A model generated the notes under the pieces. The model had not been told where the DNA came from, did not search any database, and was given only the letters and a program-made list of their open reading frames with translations. Below are positions 18,398 to 27,734 of a stretch of 64,000 nucleotides of DNA, piece after piece. The DNA is from Saprospiraceae bacterium. GTDB lineage: Bacteria > Bacteroidota > Bacteroidia > Chitinophagales > Saprospiraceae. Position 1 is the first letter of the stretch, and each line of letters opens with the position of its first letter. The stretch is taken from assembly GCA_013360405.1 (NCBI GenBank), contig JABWBR010000006.1, forward strand, positions 31,589 through 95,588. The letters run 5' to 3'. The translations under genes and the position numbers were made by a program.

Positions 18398-21001
18398 ATG
18401 AAAGCGATTTGTACAGCGTTATTACTGACCTTTCTAAGTTTAGTGGCAAATGCTCAACTTGATGTTAAAGGCGTCGTAACCGATGCAGCAGGCGAACCGC
18501 TCATCGGAGTGAATGTAATAGAGAAAGGTACCAACCGCGGTACTATTACCGATCAGGACGGGTTGTACACCCTGCGGGTAGCATCCGAGGCAGCTATTTT
18601 GCAGTTTAGCTATATCGGGTTTACTTCACAGGAAGTTCCGGTAAACGGCCGGGCAGAGCTAAACGTTGTTTTACAGGAAGGACTTACCATTTCCGGCGTA
18701 GAAGTAGTTGGCTCTCGAAGCTTGAATCGAAGCATTATTGAAACGCCGGTAGCCATAGACATTATTGATATTAGAGAAGTGACGAACACCGTAGGTCAGC
18801 TCGATGTTAACCAATTGCTCCAATACGCTGCGCCTTCCTTTAATTCTAATCGCCAGTCAGGAGCCGATGGCGCCGACCACATCGATCCCGCTACGCTGCG
18901 CGGGCTAGGCCCCGATCAAACGCTGGTGCTGTTGAACGGCAAACGCCGCCACCAGTCCTCCCTGATCAATATCTTCGGCTCTCGCGGACGCGGCAATACC
19001 GGCACCGACCTCAACGCAATTCCCGTGGCCGCTATCGATAGAATTGAAATTCTTCGCGACGGCGCCAGTGCGCAATACGGCTCTGATGCCATTGCCGGCG
19101 TGATTAATATCGTACTCAAATCTAGCGTAAACGAATTTTCCGGTAGCCTGAATACCGGTATGTATAACGCAAAAGCTCCTTCTTCTCTGGATGTGCTGAA
19201 TGAAGAGAGCTTCGACGGCCAGACTATCCAGCTCAGCGGCAATTACGGCACTTCGATCGGCGAAAGCGGTTTTGTAAACGTAACCCTCGATTATTTGTCG
19301 AAAGACAATACTAACCGCCCCGCCGACCCCTCTGTATTTTCTATCTATCGCCGTCAATTCGGAGAAGCAGCCGCCAATAATTTCGGTTCTTTTTTTAACG
19401 CCCGCCTGCCGTTTAAAAATTCAAATACTTATTTCTATGCTTTCGGCGGCTATAACTACCGCTTTACCGATGCCTTTGCCTGGACCCGCGACCCCGATAG
19501 CGACCGAAATATCCCGGCTATTTATCCCAATGGCTTCGACCCCCATATTACTTCCCGCATCACCGACAGGTCTATGTCGGCAGGGATTCGTTCGAAAATC
19601 AGGAATTGGGACGTCGATTTCAATAATACGGTCGGCACAAATCGCTTCCACTATATTATTGACAAAACACTTAACGCGTCTTTGCTCGAAAAATCACCCA
19701 CCCGCTTTGATGCAGGCGGTCATGCTTTTAGCCAGAATACAACCGGCCTCCATTTTTCACAGTATTTCCCGCAAGCGCTTTCCGGCGTCAACCTGGCGTT
19801 CGGCTCCGAATACCGCCTCGACAATTATCAGATCTTCGCCGGTGAAGAGGGCTCCTATCGCAATTACGGCATAATCGATACGGTGATCGACGGCCGCCTC
19901 ACTACTTATGATGTGCTCGGACGCGCCGCCGGTTCACAGGGTTTTCCCGGTTTTCAGCCCGATAACGAACTCAATGAGTTTCGCTCTAACCTGGCCGCTT
20001 ATTTCGATAGCGAATTCGATTTTACATCCTCATTTATGATCGGCGCCGCTATCAGGTTTGAACACTACAGCGATTTTGGCAATACGCTCAATGCAAAACT
20101 GGCTTCCCGCCTCAAAATCAATGATGCTATCTCGCTGAGAGGTTCCGTCAGTACAGGCTTCCGCGCACCTTCATTGGCACAGATCTATTACAATACGACG
20201 TTTACTGATTTTGTATCAGGCGTGCCCGTCGATAAAATTATTGCCAAAAATAATAGTCCCATAACCCGGGCTTTGGGTATCCCCGAGTTAAAAGAGGAAA
20301 AAGCCCTCAACGCAAGCTTGGGCGTCACGGCCCGTTTTGGCAGCTTTACCGCCACCATCGACGGTTATTATGTCGATATCAAAGACCGCATCGTGCTCAC
20401 CGGCGCCTTCGAGGATACCGACCCCGAAATCGGCGACGAACTGCAAGCCCTCAATGTGGGCGCAGCTCAGTTTTTTACCAATGCTATTGATACCCGTACC
20501 ACCGGCGTCGACGCTATTCTTACTTATACGCAATCAGTAGGCAATGCCGGCCGGCTGCGCTTGTCTTTTGCCGGCAATTTTAATAAAATGGAACTCGGCG
20601 ATGTGCATACAAACGATAAGCTGAAAGGCAAAGAGGATATTTATTTTGGTAATAGGGAAAAGTTGTTCCTCCTGGCTTCCGCTCCCGAAAGCAAGTTGAG
20701 CCTTGTGGCCGATTATCGGCATAATCGCCTGGGCGTCAACCTGCGCTTTACGCGTTTCGGCGAAATTTCTCTGGAAGATTTTGTCGGCACCATCGATGTG
20801 TACGAAGCCAGAATAGTGACCGACCTGGCGCTGAGCTATCAGGTTACCCCTAATATTATGCTCAATATCGGCTCCGCCAATTTATTGAATGTGTATCCTA
20901 CACAGCAGGATACCGAAACAGAAACCGGCGGGCTATGGGATGCCGTTCAAATGGGTAGCAACGGAGCATTTTATTTCGCTAAACTAGGTTTTAGATTCTA
21001 A
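18398..21001 (+). CDS. TonB-dependent outer-membrane receptor
   Basis: 867 aa starting at ATG 18398 (an in-frame TTG lies two codons upstream). Residues 1-20 are a signal peptide ending ANAQ. Residues 24-105 form a carboxypeptidase-regulatory-like domain (GVVTDAAGEPLIGVNVIEKG). The plug follows (about 112-235, LRGLGPDQTLVLLNGKRRH and IDRIEILRDGASAQYGSDA), then a 22-strand-type barrel ending in F (FAKLGFRF). No SusD gene adjoins it, so a glycan-utilisation role is not supported. The ligand may be a metal chelate or vitamin; the next gene is an Nramp-like transporter, but a terminator lies between them. Confidence 0.93.
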   Translation: MKAICTALLLTFLSLVANAQLDVKGVVTDAAGEPLIGVNVIEKGTNRGTITDQDGLYTLRVASEAAILQFSYIGFTSQEVPVNGRAELNVVLQEGLTISGVEVVGSRSLNRSIIETPVAIDIIDIREVTNTVGQLDVNQLLQYAAPSFNSNRQSGADGADHIDPATLRGLGPDQTLVLLNGKRRHQSSLINIFGSRGRGNTGTDLNAIPVAAIDRIEILRDGASAQYGSDAIAGVINIVLKSSVNEFSGSLNTGMYNAKAPSSLDVLNEESFDGQTIQLSGNYGTSIGESGFVNVTLDYLSKDNTNRPADPSVFSIYRRQFGEAAANNFGSFFNARLPFKNSNTYFYAFGGYNYRFTDAFAWTRDPDSDRNIPAIYPNGFDPHITSRITDRSMSAGIRSKIRNWDVDFNNTVGTNRFHYIIDKTLNASLLEKSPTRFDAGGHAFSQNTTGLHFSQYFPQALSGVNLAFGSEYRLDNYQIFAGEEGSYRNYGIIDTVIDGRLTTYDVLGRAAGSQGFPGFQPDNELNEFRSNLAAYFDSEFDFTSSFMIGAAIRFEHYSDFGNTLNAKLASRLKINDAISLRGSVSTGFRAPSLAQIYYNTTFTDFVSGVPVDKIIAKNNSPITRALGIPELKEEKALNASLGVTARFGSFTATIDGYYVDIKDRIVLTGAFEDTDPEIGDELQALNVGAAQFFTNAIDTRTTGVDAILTYTQSVGNAGRLRLSFAGNFNKMELGDVHTNDKLKGKEDIYFGNREKLFLLASAPESKLSLVADYRHNRLGVNLRFTRFGEISLEDFVGTIDVYEARIVTDLALSYQVTPNIMLNIGSANLLNVYPTQQDTETETGGLWDAVQMGSNGAFYFAKLGFRF

Positions 21002-21012
21002 TGTCTCTTTTG

Positions 21013-21055
21013 GTACAGGCTGCCTATCGCATTTGGGCAGCCTGTACTATTTTAA
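21013..21055 (+). terminator. Rho-independent terminator after the TonB receptor
   Basis: A perfect 12-bp inverted repeat (21,013-21,024 and 21,036-21,047) has an 11-base loop and is followed by TATTTTAAT. It lies inside the longest possible reading of the next gene and so supports the later start (21,064) for that gene. Confidence 0.75.
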
Positions 21056-21063
21056 TCAATGTT

Positions 21064-22362
21064 ATGCCAAAAACGATCAGTTTTCGCAGCGGTTTGTCAA
21101 GTGTACTATTCTGGTCAGTGATTTCCGCCGCTTTTATCGGCCCGGGCACGGTGACAACTACTGCCAAAGCAGGTTCTACTCATGGGCTAACCCTACTCTG
21201 GGCGCTCACTTTTTCTATTGTGGCTACTATTTTGCTACAAGAATCCGCTGCGCGCATCACTTTGGCTTCGGGTAAAAGCCTGGGTGAGATTATTGCACTC
21301 AAATATCCCGGCGCCTCGCAGCGCTATCTGCGAGTTATGTTGTTTGTTGCGGTGGCCTTCGGTTGTGCAGCCTATGAAGCCGGAAATATTTTGGGTGCAG
21401 TGGCCGGCCTGCACTTATTATCCGGCTTTTCAAATACCTGGCTAACCATAGTAGTGGGCGCCCTCAGCTTTTTTTTGTTGTGGGCGGGCAATTTCCAACA
21501 GATCGCCCGCATCCTGGGGATGGTGGTGTTTCTTATGGGCGCTGCGTTTTTTACCGTAGCCCTTTTTGCCGACCCTGCCTGGTGGGAATGGAAAGGACTT
21601 ATAGTGCCCAGTTTTCCACAGGGAGCCGGGTTATTGACTATTGGGCTTATTGGCACTACCATTGTACCCTACAACTTGTTTTTGGCCTCCGGTATCGGCC
21701 AGGGGCAGCGCATGAGCGAAATGCGCATGGGCGTTTCACTTGCCGTACTGATTGGCGGACTAATTTCCGGCTCCATCCTGGTTGCGTGTACTTTGGTTAA
21801 AGGGCCCTTTAGTTTTGAAGCAGTAGCGGCTACCATGACCGATACGCTGGGACCCTGGGCCTCGTGGCTATTTGGCTTTGGGCTTTTTGCCGCCGGCGCC
21901 ACCTCTGCCGTCACCGCACCGCTGGCTGCCGCTATTACGGCCAGAGGGCTGTTGGGCGCCAGTGAATCCGCCTGGACCGCCAAATCGCCTTCTTTTCGCG
22001 CCGTGTGGATGATCGTGTTGGCAATAGGACTGCTATTCAGCCTGCTCAATGTGAAACCTATTCCCGCTATTATTTTGGCGCAAGCCATCAATGGCGTATT
22101 ACTCCCGTTGGTTACTGTCTTTTTGTTATTGGCCGTAAACGACGCCACCGTTTTACCTGCCGACTATCGCAACGGCCTTTGCGCCAATATCGCTATGCTC
22201 GTTATTTTAGGCATTACCGGCTTTTTGGGCTTCTTCAATATCCTTACCGCAGCCCGCCAGGTTTTCCCAGCGATTGCCCCAGACGAATATACCACCCATA
22301 TCTCTTTGTTATTCAGCTTACTTTTAGTAGGCAGCCTGCTATGGCGCCTCTATCGAAAATGA
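21064..22362 (+). CDS. Nramp-family divalent metal transporter (divergent first-helix motif)
   Basis: 432 aa from ATG 21064, with about 11 transmembrane helices. The frame is open back to 21001, but that part is a terminator hairpin. The Nramp fold is visible from GPGTVTTTAKAGSTHGLTLL onward, the TILLQESAARITLASGKSL segment and the TM6-like GTTIVPYNLFLASGIG. The canonical DPGN of helix 1 is replaced by GPGT, so metal choice may differ from classical Mn/Fe carriers. Helix 6 lacks the canonical MPH motif and has VPYN instead. Confidence 0.85.
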   Translation: MPKTISFRSGLSSVLFWSVISAAFIGPGTVTTTAKAGSTHGLTLLWALTFSIVATILLQESAARITLASGKSLGEIIALKYPGASQRYLRVMLFVAVAFGCAAYEAGNILGAVAGLHLLSGFSNTWLTIVVGALSFFLLWAGNFQQIARILGMVVFLMGAAFFTVALFADPAWWEWKGLIVPSFPQGAGLLTIGLIGTTIVPYNLFLASGIGQGQRMSEMRMGVSLAVLIGGLISGSILVACTLVKGPFSFEAVAATMTDTLGPWASWLFGFGLFAAGATSAVTAPLAAAITARGLLGASESAWTAKSPSFRAVWMIVLAIGLLFSLLNVKPIPAIILAQAINGVLLPLVTVFLLLAVNDATVLPADYRNGLCANIAMLVILGITGFLGFFNILTAARQVFPAIAPDEYTTHISLLFSLLLVGSLLWRLYRK

Positions 22363-22392
22363 CGCCCCCCTCCCAGTAGCCATCAAGAATAT

Positions 22393-22430
22393 TCCCTCCC
22401 TCTCACACTCTCACACTCTCTCCCTCCTAT
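22393..22430. repeat. Low-complexity CT-rich tract
   Basis: An intergenic stretch built from CCCTC and CTCACACT units lies between the converging Nramp and SMUG2-like genes. A similar tract in the opposite orientation lies at 61,046-61,079, also just after a gene end. Confidence 0.6.
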
Positions 22431-22454
22431 CCATGCCATCCCCGTTATCCCTCC

Positions 22455-23147
22455 TCACCCTTTCCTCAACTCCCTTGCCAGTTCAAATTGGCGCAAATAA
22501 AAATCGACAAATTCCCCACTTCGCTTTCGGCGGTATTGCATCACCCAGCGAGGATGCGGCAAGGGTAAAATACGCTCAAAGAAGCCGTGTTGGGTATTGA
22601 TTTGCTGGAAAAACTTATAATTCTGCCCCTCGCCCAGGCATAATGCTACCTTATTCGTAGTGCCAAAAGCCATTTGTGTGCGAATGTTATCCAGAATATA
22701 AGGTGTTACGGCTTGCTGCAAATGCTTGTCATCGTAGTAGTTATAATTTTTTCCTTCTTTGGTAAAACCAAGCGGGCTAAGCGAAGTGATATAAAAATGC
22801 CCGTAAAATGCCTTAACACCCCCATAAGCGTGGATAAACTGGTAGACAAACTGCGACGATAACTCGGCTTTCTTTTCAAATGAATTCGGGATGCCGCATT
22901 CGCTTTCCAACCGGATGGGGTCGGTAAACGGAACACCCGTAATACCCGCGCCAAAACGCCCGGGGTTGATACCGAAGATGAAAATGCGGGGCTGCTCGTC
23001 GGCATAATATTTGCCGTAGAATGAGCTTAATGCCTCCATTGTAGCGGGCAGCGCATAGGGATACAACAAAGCCACGCCGTCCGGCAGTTGCCAGTCAGGA
23101 CGCAATTGACGAGTGAAGTGGATCACTTTTTCGGAAAATAATGGCAT
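22455..23147 (-). CDS. SMUG2-like uracil-DNA glycosylase family protein
   Basis: 230 aa. The N-terminal catalytic region has FIFGINPGRFGAGITGVPF with the Asn of the GINPG motif. The C-terminal motif PLPHPRWVMQYRR carries the second conserved His. This pattern fits the Bacteroidota SMUG2 branch of uracil-DNA glycosylases, which excise damaged bases such as uracil. It is the only minus-strand gene between 18.4 and 51.1 kb apart from gene debris. Confidence 0.88.
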   Translation of the reverse strand: MPLFSEKVIHFTRQLRPDWQLPDGVALLYPYALPATMEALSSFYGKYYADEQPRIFIFGINPGRFGAGITGVPFTDPIRLESECGIPNSFEKKAELSSQFVYQFIHAYGGVKAFYGHFYITSLSPLGFTKEGKNYNYYDDKHLQQAVTPYILDNIRTQMAFGTTNKVALCLGEGQNYKFFQQINTQHGFFERILPLPHPRWVMQYRRKRSGEFVDFYLRQFELARELRKG

Positions 23148-23349
23148 AACTGCGCTTTATCTGTGTTTAATGAACGTTTTAACACCCTTTTGCCCATCCC
23201 GGCACTTGACAAACTTGCCAATCTTGATTATTTTGCTGATTCTTGTATCCCAACGGGACATTACTACGTATAATGCGCTCATAAGGCTCAACTTTTTTGT
23301 GTGGTTAAGGGTTTTTAAGGGTACGCCCTTTTTAAACAATGATGTAAAT

Positions 23350-26300
23350 ATGGCAAGTCAGGACAATTACCGGCTGTTGATTGAGAAATTAGACCAATTC
23401 ATCCGTAAGTACTATATCAATCAGCTTATTCGCGGTACGCTTTACAGCGTAGCCCTTATTTTGCTGCTGTTCTTAAGCGTCAATTTTCTCGAGCACTATT
23501 TCTTCTTCCCCTCGGGTACCCGCAAGGCACTATTCTTTTCGTTTGTGGGGGTTAGCGGCCTGGCCCTTGCTTATTGGGTACTAACGCCTCTGCTGCACTA
23601 CTTCCGCTTGGGCAAGGTCATCTCGCACGAAAGAGCCGCCCAGATCATTGGCAGCCATTTTACCAACGTCAAAGATAAACTACTCAATATCCTCCAACTG
23701 CGCCAACAGGCGGACCACGCCACTCAACGCGAATTGATCCTGGCAAGTATTGACCAGAAATCGGAGGAGATCAAACCCGTTCCCTTCAAAGCCGCCATTA
23801 ATCTGTCCCAAAATAAAAAATATCTGCGCTATGCGCTGCCTCCGCTTATGCTCCTGCTTGTCATTTTGCTGGCCGCGCCAAGCATAATCCGTGAAAGCAC
23901 CGACCGGCTTATCCATAGCAACCGCCATTATGCCAAACCCGCACCCTTCCAATTTGTAGTGGATCAGGATAATTTAAATGTCGTCCAATTCGAAGATTAT
24001 CCCCTCGAAGTTACTATCAAAGGCCAACAATTGCCCAACGAAGTTTTTATTGAAATTGAAGACTACCAATACCGTCTTACTAAAGAAAATGCGAACAAGT
24101 TTACTTATCGCTTTAGCAATGTGCAAAAAGATGTGGAATTTAAACTCTTTTCAAGCGGGGTAGAATCAGAAGACTTAACGCTTAATGTACTCGAAAAACC
24201 CAATATGCAGGGTTTTGATGTAAAACTGAATTACCCGGCGTATACTCAGCGAAAAGACGAATCACTTCAAAGTATCGGCGACCTTGTCGTGCCGCAAGGT
24301 ACCCAGATTGATTGGATTTTTAATGCCCAATTTACCGATCAGATTAATATGCTTTTTTCCAGCCAGGGAAAACCCCAGGCCGCAAAAAGATTTTCTGACG
24401 ATTTATTTACTTTCCAGAAAAAAGCGCTCAAAGACGAAATTTATAAACTCTTTATTTCTAATAAACAACTCCCAAATGCCGATTCGATCAGCTATACTAT
24501 TACTGTAATTCCCGATTTATACCCCAATATCGATGTCGAAAAATTACAGGATAGTACCAATAAAGAATTGCTTTTTTTCCTCGGCGAAGCATCCGACGAT
24601 TACGGACTTATCAGCCTTTCATTTAATTATAGTATTAAAAAATCAAACGGACAACAAGGTGAATTGCGCACTATTAAATTGCCGAAACCAGATGGAAAAC
24701 AAGTGCGCTACGATTATACTTTTGATATCACAAATCTCAATCTCGCACCGGGAGAAGAGGTGTCTTATTATTTCGAAGTATTCGATAACGACGGCGTAAA
24801 TGGCAGTAAATCAGCACGTACCAATTTAATGACGTATGCCAAGCCGACCGTTGAAGAATTCAAGGCTATGGCCGCCGAAAATAATAAGGAGATAAAAGAT
24901 AACCTCAAAAAAGCACTCGAGGAATCGCGCAAAATTCAGGATGAGATGAAAAAAATGCGCGAGAAATTGCTACAGGAAAAAAATCTCGACTGGCAAAATC
25001 GCAAGGAACTCGAGAAAATGATCGACCGCCAAAAAGAATTGGAAAAACAAATAGAAAACGCTAAAGAATCTTTTGAGGAAAACCTCAAAAATCAAGACGA
25101 GTTTTCCGAAACAGACGAACAAATAAAAGAAAAACAAGAGAAAATCCAGGAACTCTTCGAAGAAGTAATGAGCGAAGAAATGAAAAATATGCTCAAAGAA
25201 ATCGAAGAACTACTCGAGAAACTGGAAAAGGAAGGCGCCCTCGATATGATGGAAAATATGGAGATGTCCAACGAGGAAATTGAAAAAGAACTCGACCGGA
25301 TGCTCGAAATGATGAAACAACTGGAAGTAGAACAACAACTTCAGGAAACGATTGACGAACTCCAAAAACTGGCCGAAGAACAAGATAAATTAAGCGAACA
25401 AACAGAAGATAAAAAACTCGACCAGGAAGAATTGGAGAAAAAACAAGAGGAGATTAATGAGAAATTCGAGGATATCCAGGAAAAGATGGACGATCTCGAA
25501 AAGAAAAATGAGGAACTCGAAAAACCCCAAAATATCGGCGATCACGAAGAGGAAATGCAGGATATCGAGAAGGACCTGAATGACAGCAAGCAGGAACTTC
25601 AGCAAAATCAAAATAATAAGGCCGCTAAATCACAGAAGAAAGCTTCCGGCAAAATGAAAGATATGGCCAACACAATGGCTATGGAAATGCAAGCCGGCGA
25701 AATGCAGCAGATGGAAGAGGATATGCAAGCCCTTCGCCAATTGCTCGAAAACCTGGTGGGCCTGTCTTTCGAACAGGAAGACCTGATTAACAAATTCGAG
25801 GAGGTAAATATTAATACGCCTAATTATACCAACCTCGTTCAGAAGCAATTTAAACTGAAAGACGATTTTAAACTGGTGGAAGATAGCCTCCAGGCATTGA
25901 GCAAACGCGTCTTCCAAATTGAATCGTTTGTTTCGGAGAAAGTCACGGAGATTAAAACGAATATGCGCACAAGCCTCGACGACCTCGAGGAACGCCGCAA
26001 GCCACAAGCCGCCGACCACCAGCAAAGGTCTATGAAAAATCTCAACGACCTTGCACTCATGCTCAGCGAGGTAATGAACCAGATGCAGCAACAAATGTCG
26101 GGCATGATGTCGGGCAACCAAATGTGCACCAAACCCGGCGGCCAGGGACCCAAAGGCAATACGCCCAAAGACAAAATCAGCCAGGGCCAGAAAAGCCTCA
26201 ACGAACAGCTCAAGCAAATGAAGAAAAATATGGAAAACGGCAAAGGGTCTTCCAGTAAGGAATTCGCCCAGGCCGCCGCCCGCCAGTCTGCCCTCCGCAA

Positions 26301-26691
26301 AGCCCTGCGCGAAAAACAACAAGAAATGCAGAAGAATGGCAAAGGAAGCAAGGAACTGCAGGAACTGATGGAACAAATGGACAAGGTGGAAACCGAATTG
26401 GTGAATAAACGCCTATCCAACGAAATGCTCAAACGCCAGGAGGATATCCTTACCCGCCTGCTCGAACACGAAAATGCCGAACGCGAACGCGAACAAGATG
26501 AAAAACGAAAGGGGGAAACGGCAAAAACAACGCAACAACGCCTGCCGCCCTCTATCGAAGAATATATCAAAAAACGCGAAGCCGAAATCGAACTGTATAA
26601 GTCGGTGTCACCCTCACTCAAACCTTATTACAAGTTTTTGGTAGAAGAATATTTTAAATCGCTAAACCAACCCCAACAACCTCGCAAATAA
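23350..26691 (+). CDS. DUF4175-type large membrane protein with long coiled coil
   Basis: 1113 aa, starting at ATG 23350. The frame is open to 23113, but that part overlaps the divergent glycosylase gene. Two transmembrane helices lie at about residues 25-50 and 62-85 and a third near 165-185. A beta-rich periplasmic region follows (about 195-500). From about 505 to 860 and again near 930-1090 the protein is a very charged Glu/Lys/Met/Gln-rich coiled coil. This is the layout of Bacteroidota DUF4175 proteins, whose function is unknown. The next genes are the histidine-kinase-like ATPase and ybeY, a neighbourhood I recall from other Bacteroidota. Confidence 0.85.
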   Translation: MASQDNYRLLIEKLDQFIRKYYINQLIRGTLYSVALILLLFLSVNFLEHYFFFPSGTRKALFFSFVGVSGLALAYWVLTPLLHYFRLGKVISHERAAQIIGSHFTNVKDKLLNILQLRQQADHATQRELILASIDQKSEEIKPVPFKAAINLSQNKKYLRYALPPLMLLLVILLAAPSIIRESTDRLIHSNRHYAKPAPFQFVVDQDNLNVVQFEDYPLEVTIKGQQLPNEVFIEIEDYQYRLTKENANKFTYRFSNVQKDVEFKLFSSGVESEDLTLNVLEKPNMQGFDVKLNYPAYTQRKDESLQSIGDLVVPQGTQIDWIFNAQFTDQINMLFSSQGKPQAAKRFSDDLFTFQKKALKDEIYKLFISNKQLPNADSISYTITVIPDLYPNIDVEKLQDSTNKELLFFLGEASDDYGLISLSFNYSIKKSNGQQGELRTIKLPKPDGKQVRYDYTFDITNLNLAPGEEVSYYFEVFDNDGVNGSKSARTNLMTYAKPTVEEFKAMAAENNKEIKDNLKKALEESRKIQDEMKKMREKLLQEKNLDWQNRKELEKMIDRQKELEKQIENAKESFEENLKNQDEFSETDEQIKEKQEKIQELFEEVMSEEMKNMLKEIEELLEKLEKEGALDMMENMEMSNEEIEKELDRMLEMMKQLEVEQQLQETIDELQKLAEEQDKLSEQTEDKKLDQEELEKKQEEINEKFEDIQEKMDDLEKKNEELEKPQNIGDHEEEMQDIEKDLNDSKQELQQNQNNKAAKSQKKASGKMKDMANTMAMEMQAGEMQQMEEDMQALRQLLENLVGLSFEQEDLINKFEEVNINTPNYTNLVQKQFKLKDDFKLVEDSLQALSKRVFQIESFVSEKVTEIKTNMRTSLDDLEERRKPQAADHQQRSMKNLNDLALMLSEVMNQMQQQMSGMMSGNQMCTKPGGQGPKGNTPKDKISQGQKSLNEQLKQMKKNMENGKGSSSKEFAQAAARQSALRKALREKQQEMQKNGKGSKELQELMEQMDKVETELVNKRLSNEMLKRQEDILTRLLEHENAEREREQDEKRKGETAKTTQQRLPPSIEEYIKKREAEIELYKSVSPSLKPYYKFLVEEYFKSLNQPQQPRK

Positions 26692-26820
26692 ACGCAGGTT
26701 GGCATGGTTTATGAACTTTCTTCCCATGAATGTTTTACCTGAAAATGAACTTCGCCTGATGGCGTAGTGACTTTTTGCATTGCTTTCGTCGAAGAAATGA
26801 TGCTAAATTGAACAGTTTTC

Positions 26821-27231
26821 ATGAAAGAAGGTCAATTCACGTATATGCTCAAACTTTCCTCTAATCCCTGCAATATTGCTGTGATAGAATCTTTTGTGGA
26901 TAAACTGGCCCAGCAATACGCACTGCAACCGGATACCTACGGCAATATTCTAATTAGCCTTACCGAAGCAGTCAACAACGCAATTATTCATGGCAATAGA
27001 AATGATGAATCAAAAACGGTTCACGTCCACCTGAAAAAACAACAAAATACGCTCGCTATCGTGGTTTCAGACGAAGGCCCCGGGTTTGACTTCAATAACC
27101 TGCCCGATCCTACTTGCCCCGACAACCTATTAAAAGTGGGAGGAAGAGGTGTGTTTCTTATGCACAAACTATCCAGCCAAATACGCTTTTTTAATAACGG
27201 TAGTACCGTCGAAATGCAGTTCAATATTTAA
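26821..27231 (+). CDS. RsbW-like serine/threonine kinase (HATPase_c, anti-sigma type)
   Basis: 136 aa, a bare GHKL ATPase domain. The N-box is ISLTEAVNNAIIHGN, the G1 box VVSDEGPGFDF, and the G2-type glycine loop is GGRGVFLMHKL. Such proteins phosphorylate anti-sigma antagonists and bind sigma factors. No anti-anti-sigma (STAS) gene is visible here. It precedes ybeY by 3 bp, so the two are co-transcribed. Confidence 0.9.
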   Translation: MKEGQFTYMLKLSSNPCNIAVIESFVDKLAQQYALQPDTYGNILISLTEAVNNAIIHGNRNDESKTVHVHLKKQQNTLAIVVSDEGPGFDFNNLPDPTCPDNLLKVGGRGVFLMHKLSSQIRFFNNGSTVEMQFNI

Positions 27232-27234
27232 GGT

Positions 27235-27723
27235 ATGAGTGAAAGCGATACGCCTTTCTTTTTTTTTCCTGCAGGAGAAGAGGATGACCCCATCTGTTTT
27301 TATGCAGAAGACGTAGATTTTGAACCCGACCAGGCGCCCGAATTATTCCAATGGATTCAAGCCGTTATCGAAGCAGAGCAATGTAAATTGGGCAATGTGA
27401 GCTTTATTTTCTGCTCCGATAACCACCTGCTCGATATGAACCAAAACTACCTGCAACACGATACCCTCACCGATATTATTACCTTCCCCTACGCCGACCC
27501 CCCTCTTGTGCATGGCGATATTTTTATCAGCATCGATCGAGTGATAGATAATGCAGCTACTTATAAGGTGTCATTTGAACAAGAACTCCACCGGGTTATG
27601 ATTCACGGAATCCTTCATTTATGTGGCTATGGAGATAAGTCGCCAGATGAAAAAAATAAGATGACGGCTAAAGAGGATGCCGCACTTGCCAATCGCAAGG
27701 ATTATCTTCGCACTTTGAATTAA
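27235..27723 (+). CDS. ybeY: Endoribonuclease YbeY (rRNA maturation)
   Basis: 162 aa. The metal-site region reads HRVMIHGILHLCGYGDKS: the first two histidines of the family motif (HxxxH) are present, but the third, in GYDH of E. coli, is replaced by GYGDKSPDE, a change I associate with Bacteroidota members. The TDIITFPYA strand is typical. YbeY acts in 16S rRNA 3' end maturation and ribosome quality control. It lies between the kinase gene and thrA (12-bp gap). Confidence 0.93.
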   Translation: MSESDTPFFFFPAGEEDDPICFYAEDVDFEPDQAPELFQWIQAVIEAEQCKLGNVSFIFCSDNHLLDMNQNYLQHDTLTDIITFPYADPPLVHGDIFISIDRVIDNAATYKVSFEQELHRVMIHGILHLCGYGDKSPDEKNKMTAKEDAALANRKDYLRTLN

Positions 27724-27734
27724 AATTGAATATC

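Noticed and set aside
18398..22362. TonB receptor and Nramp gene as one uptake operon
   Set aside because: The stop and a possible start overlap, but a perfect terminator hairpin lies between the receptor and the supported start of the transporter.
25630..26376. 248-codon open frame on the minus strand
   Set aside because: Antisense of the coiled-coil part of the DUF4175 gene; its Phe/Leu/His-rich composition is what reversed Glu/Lys/Gln codons give.
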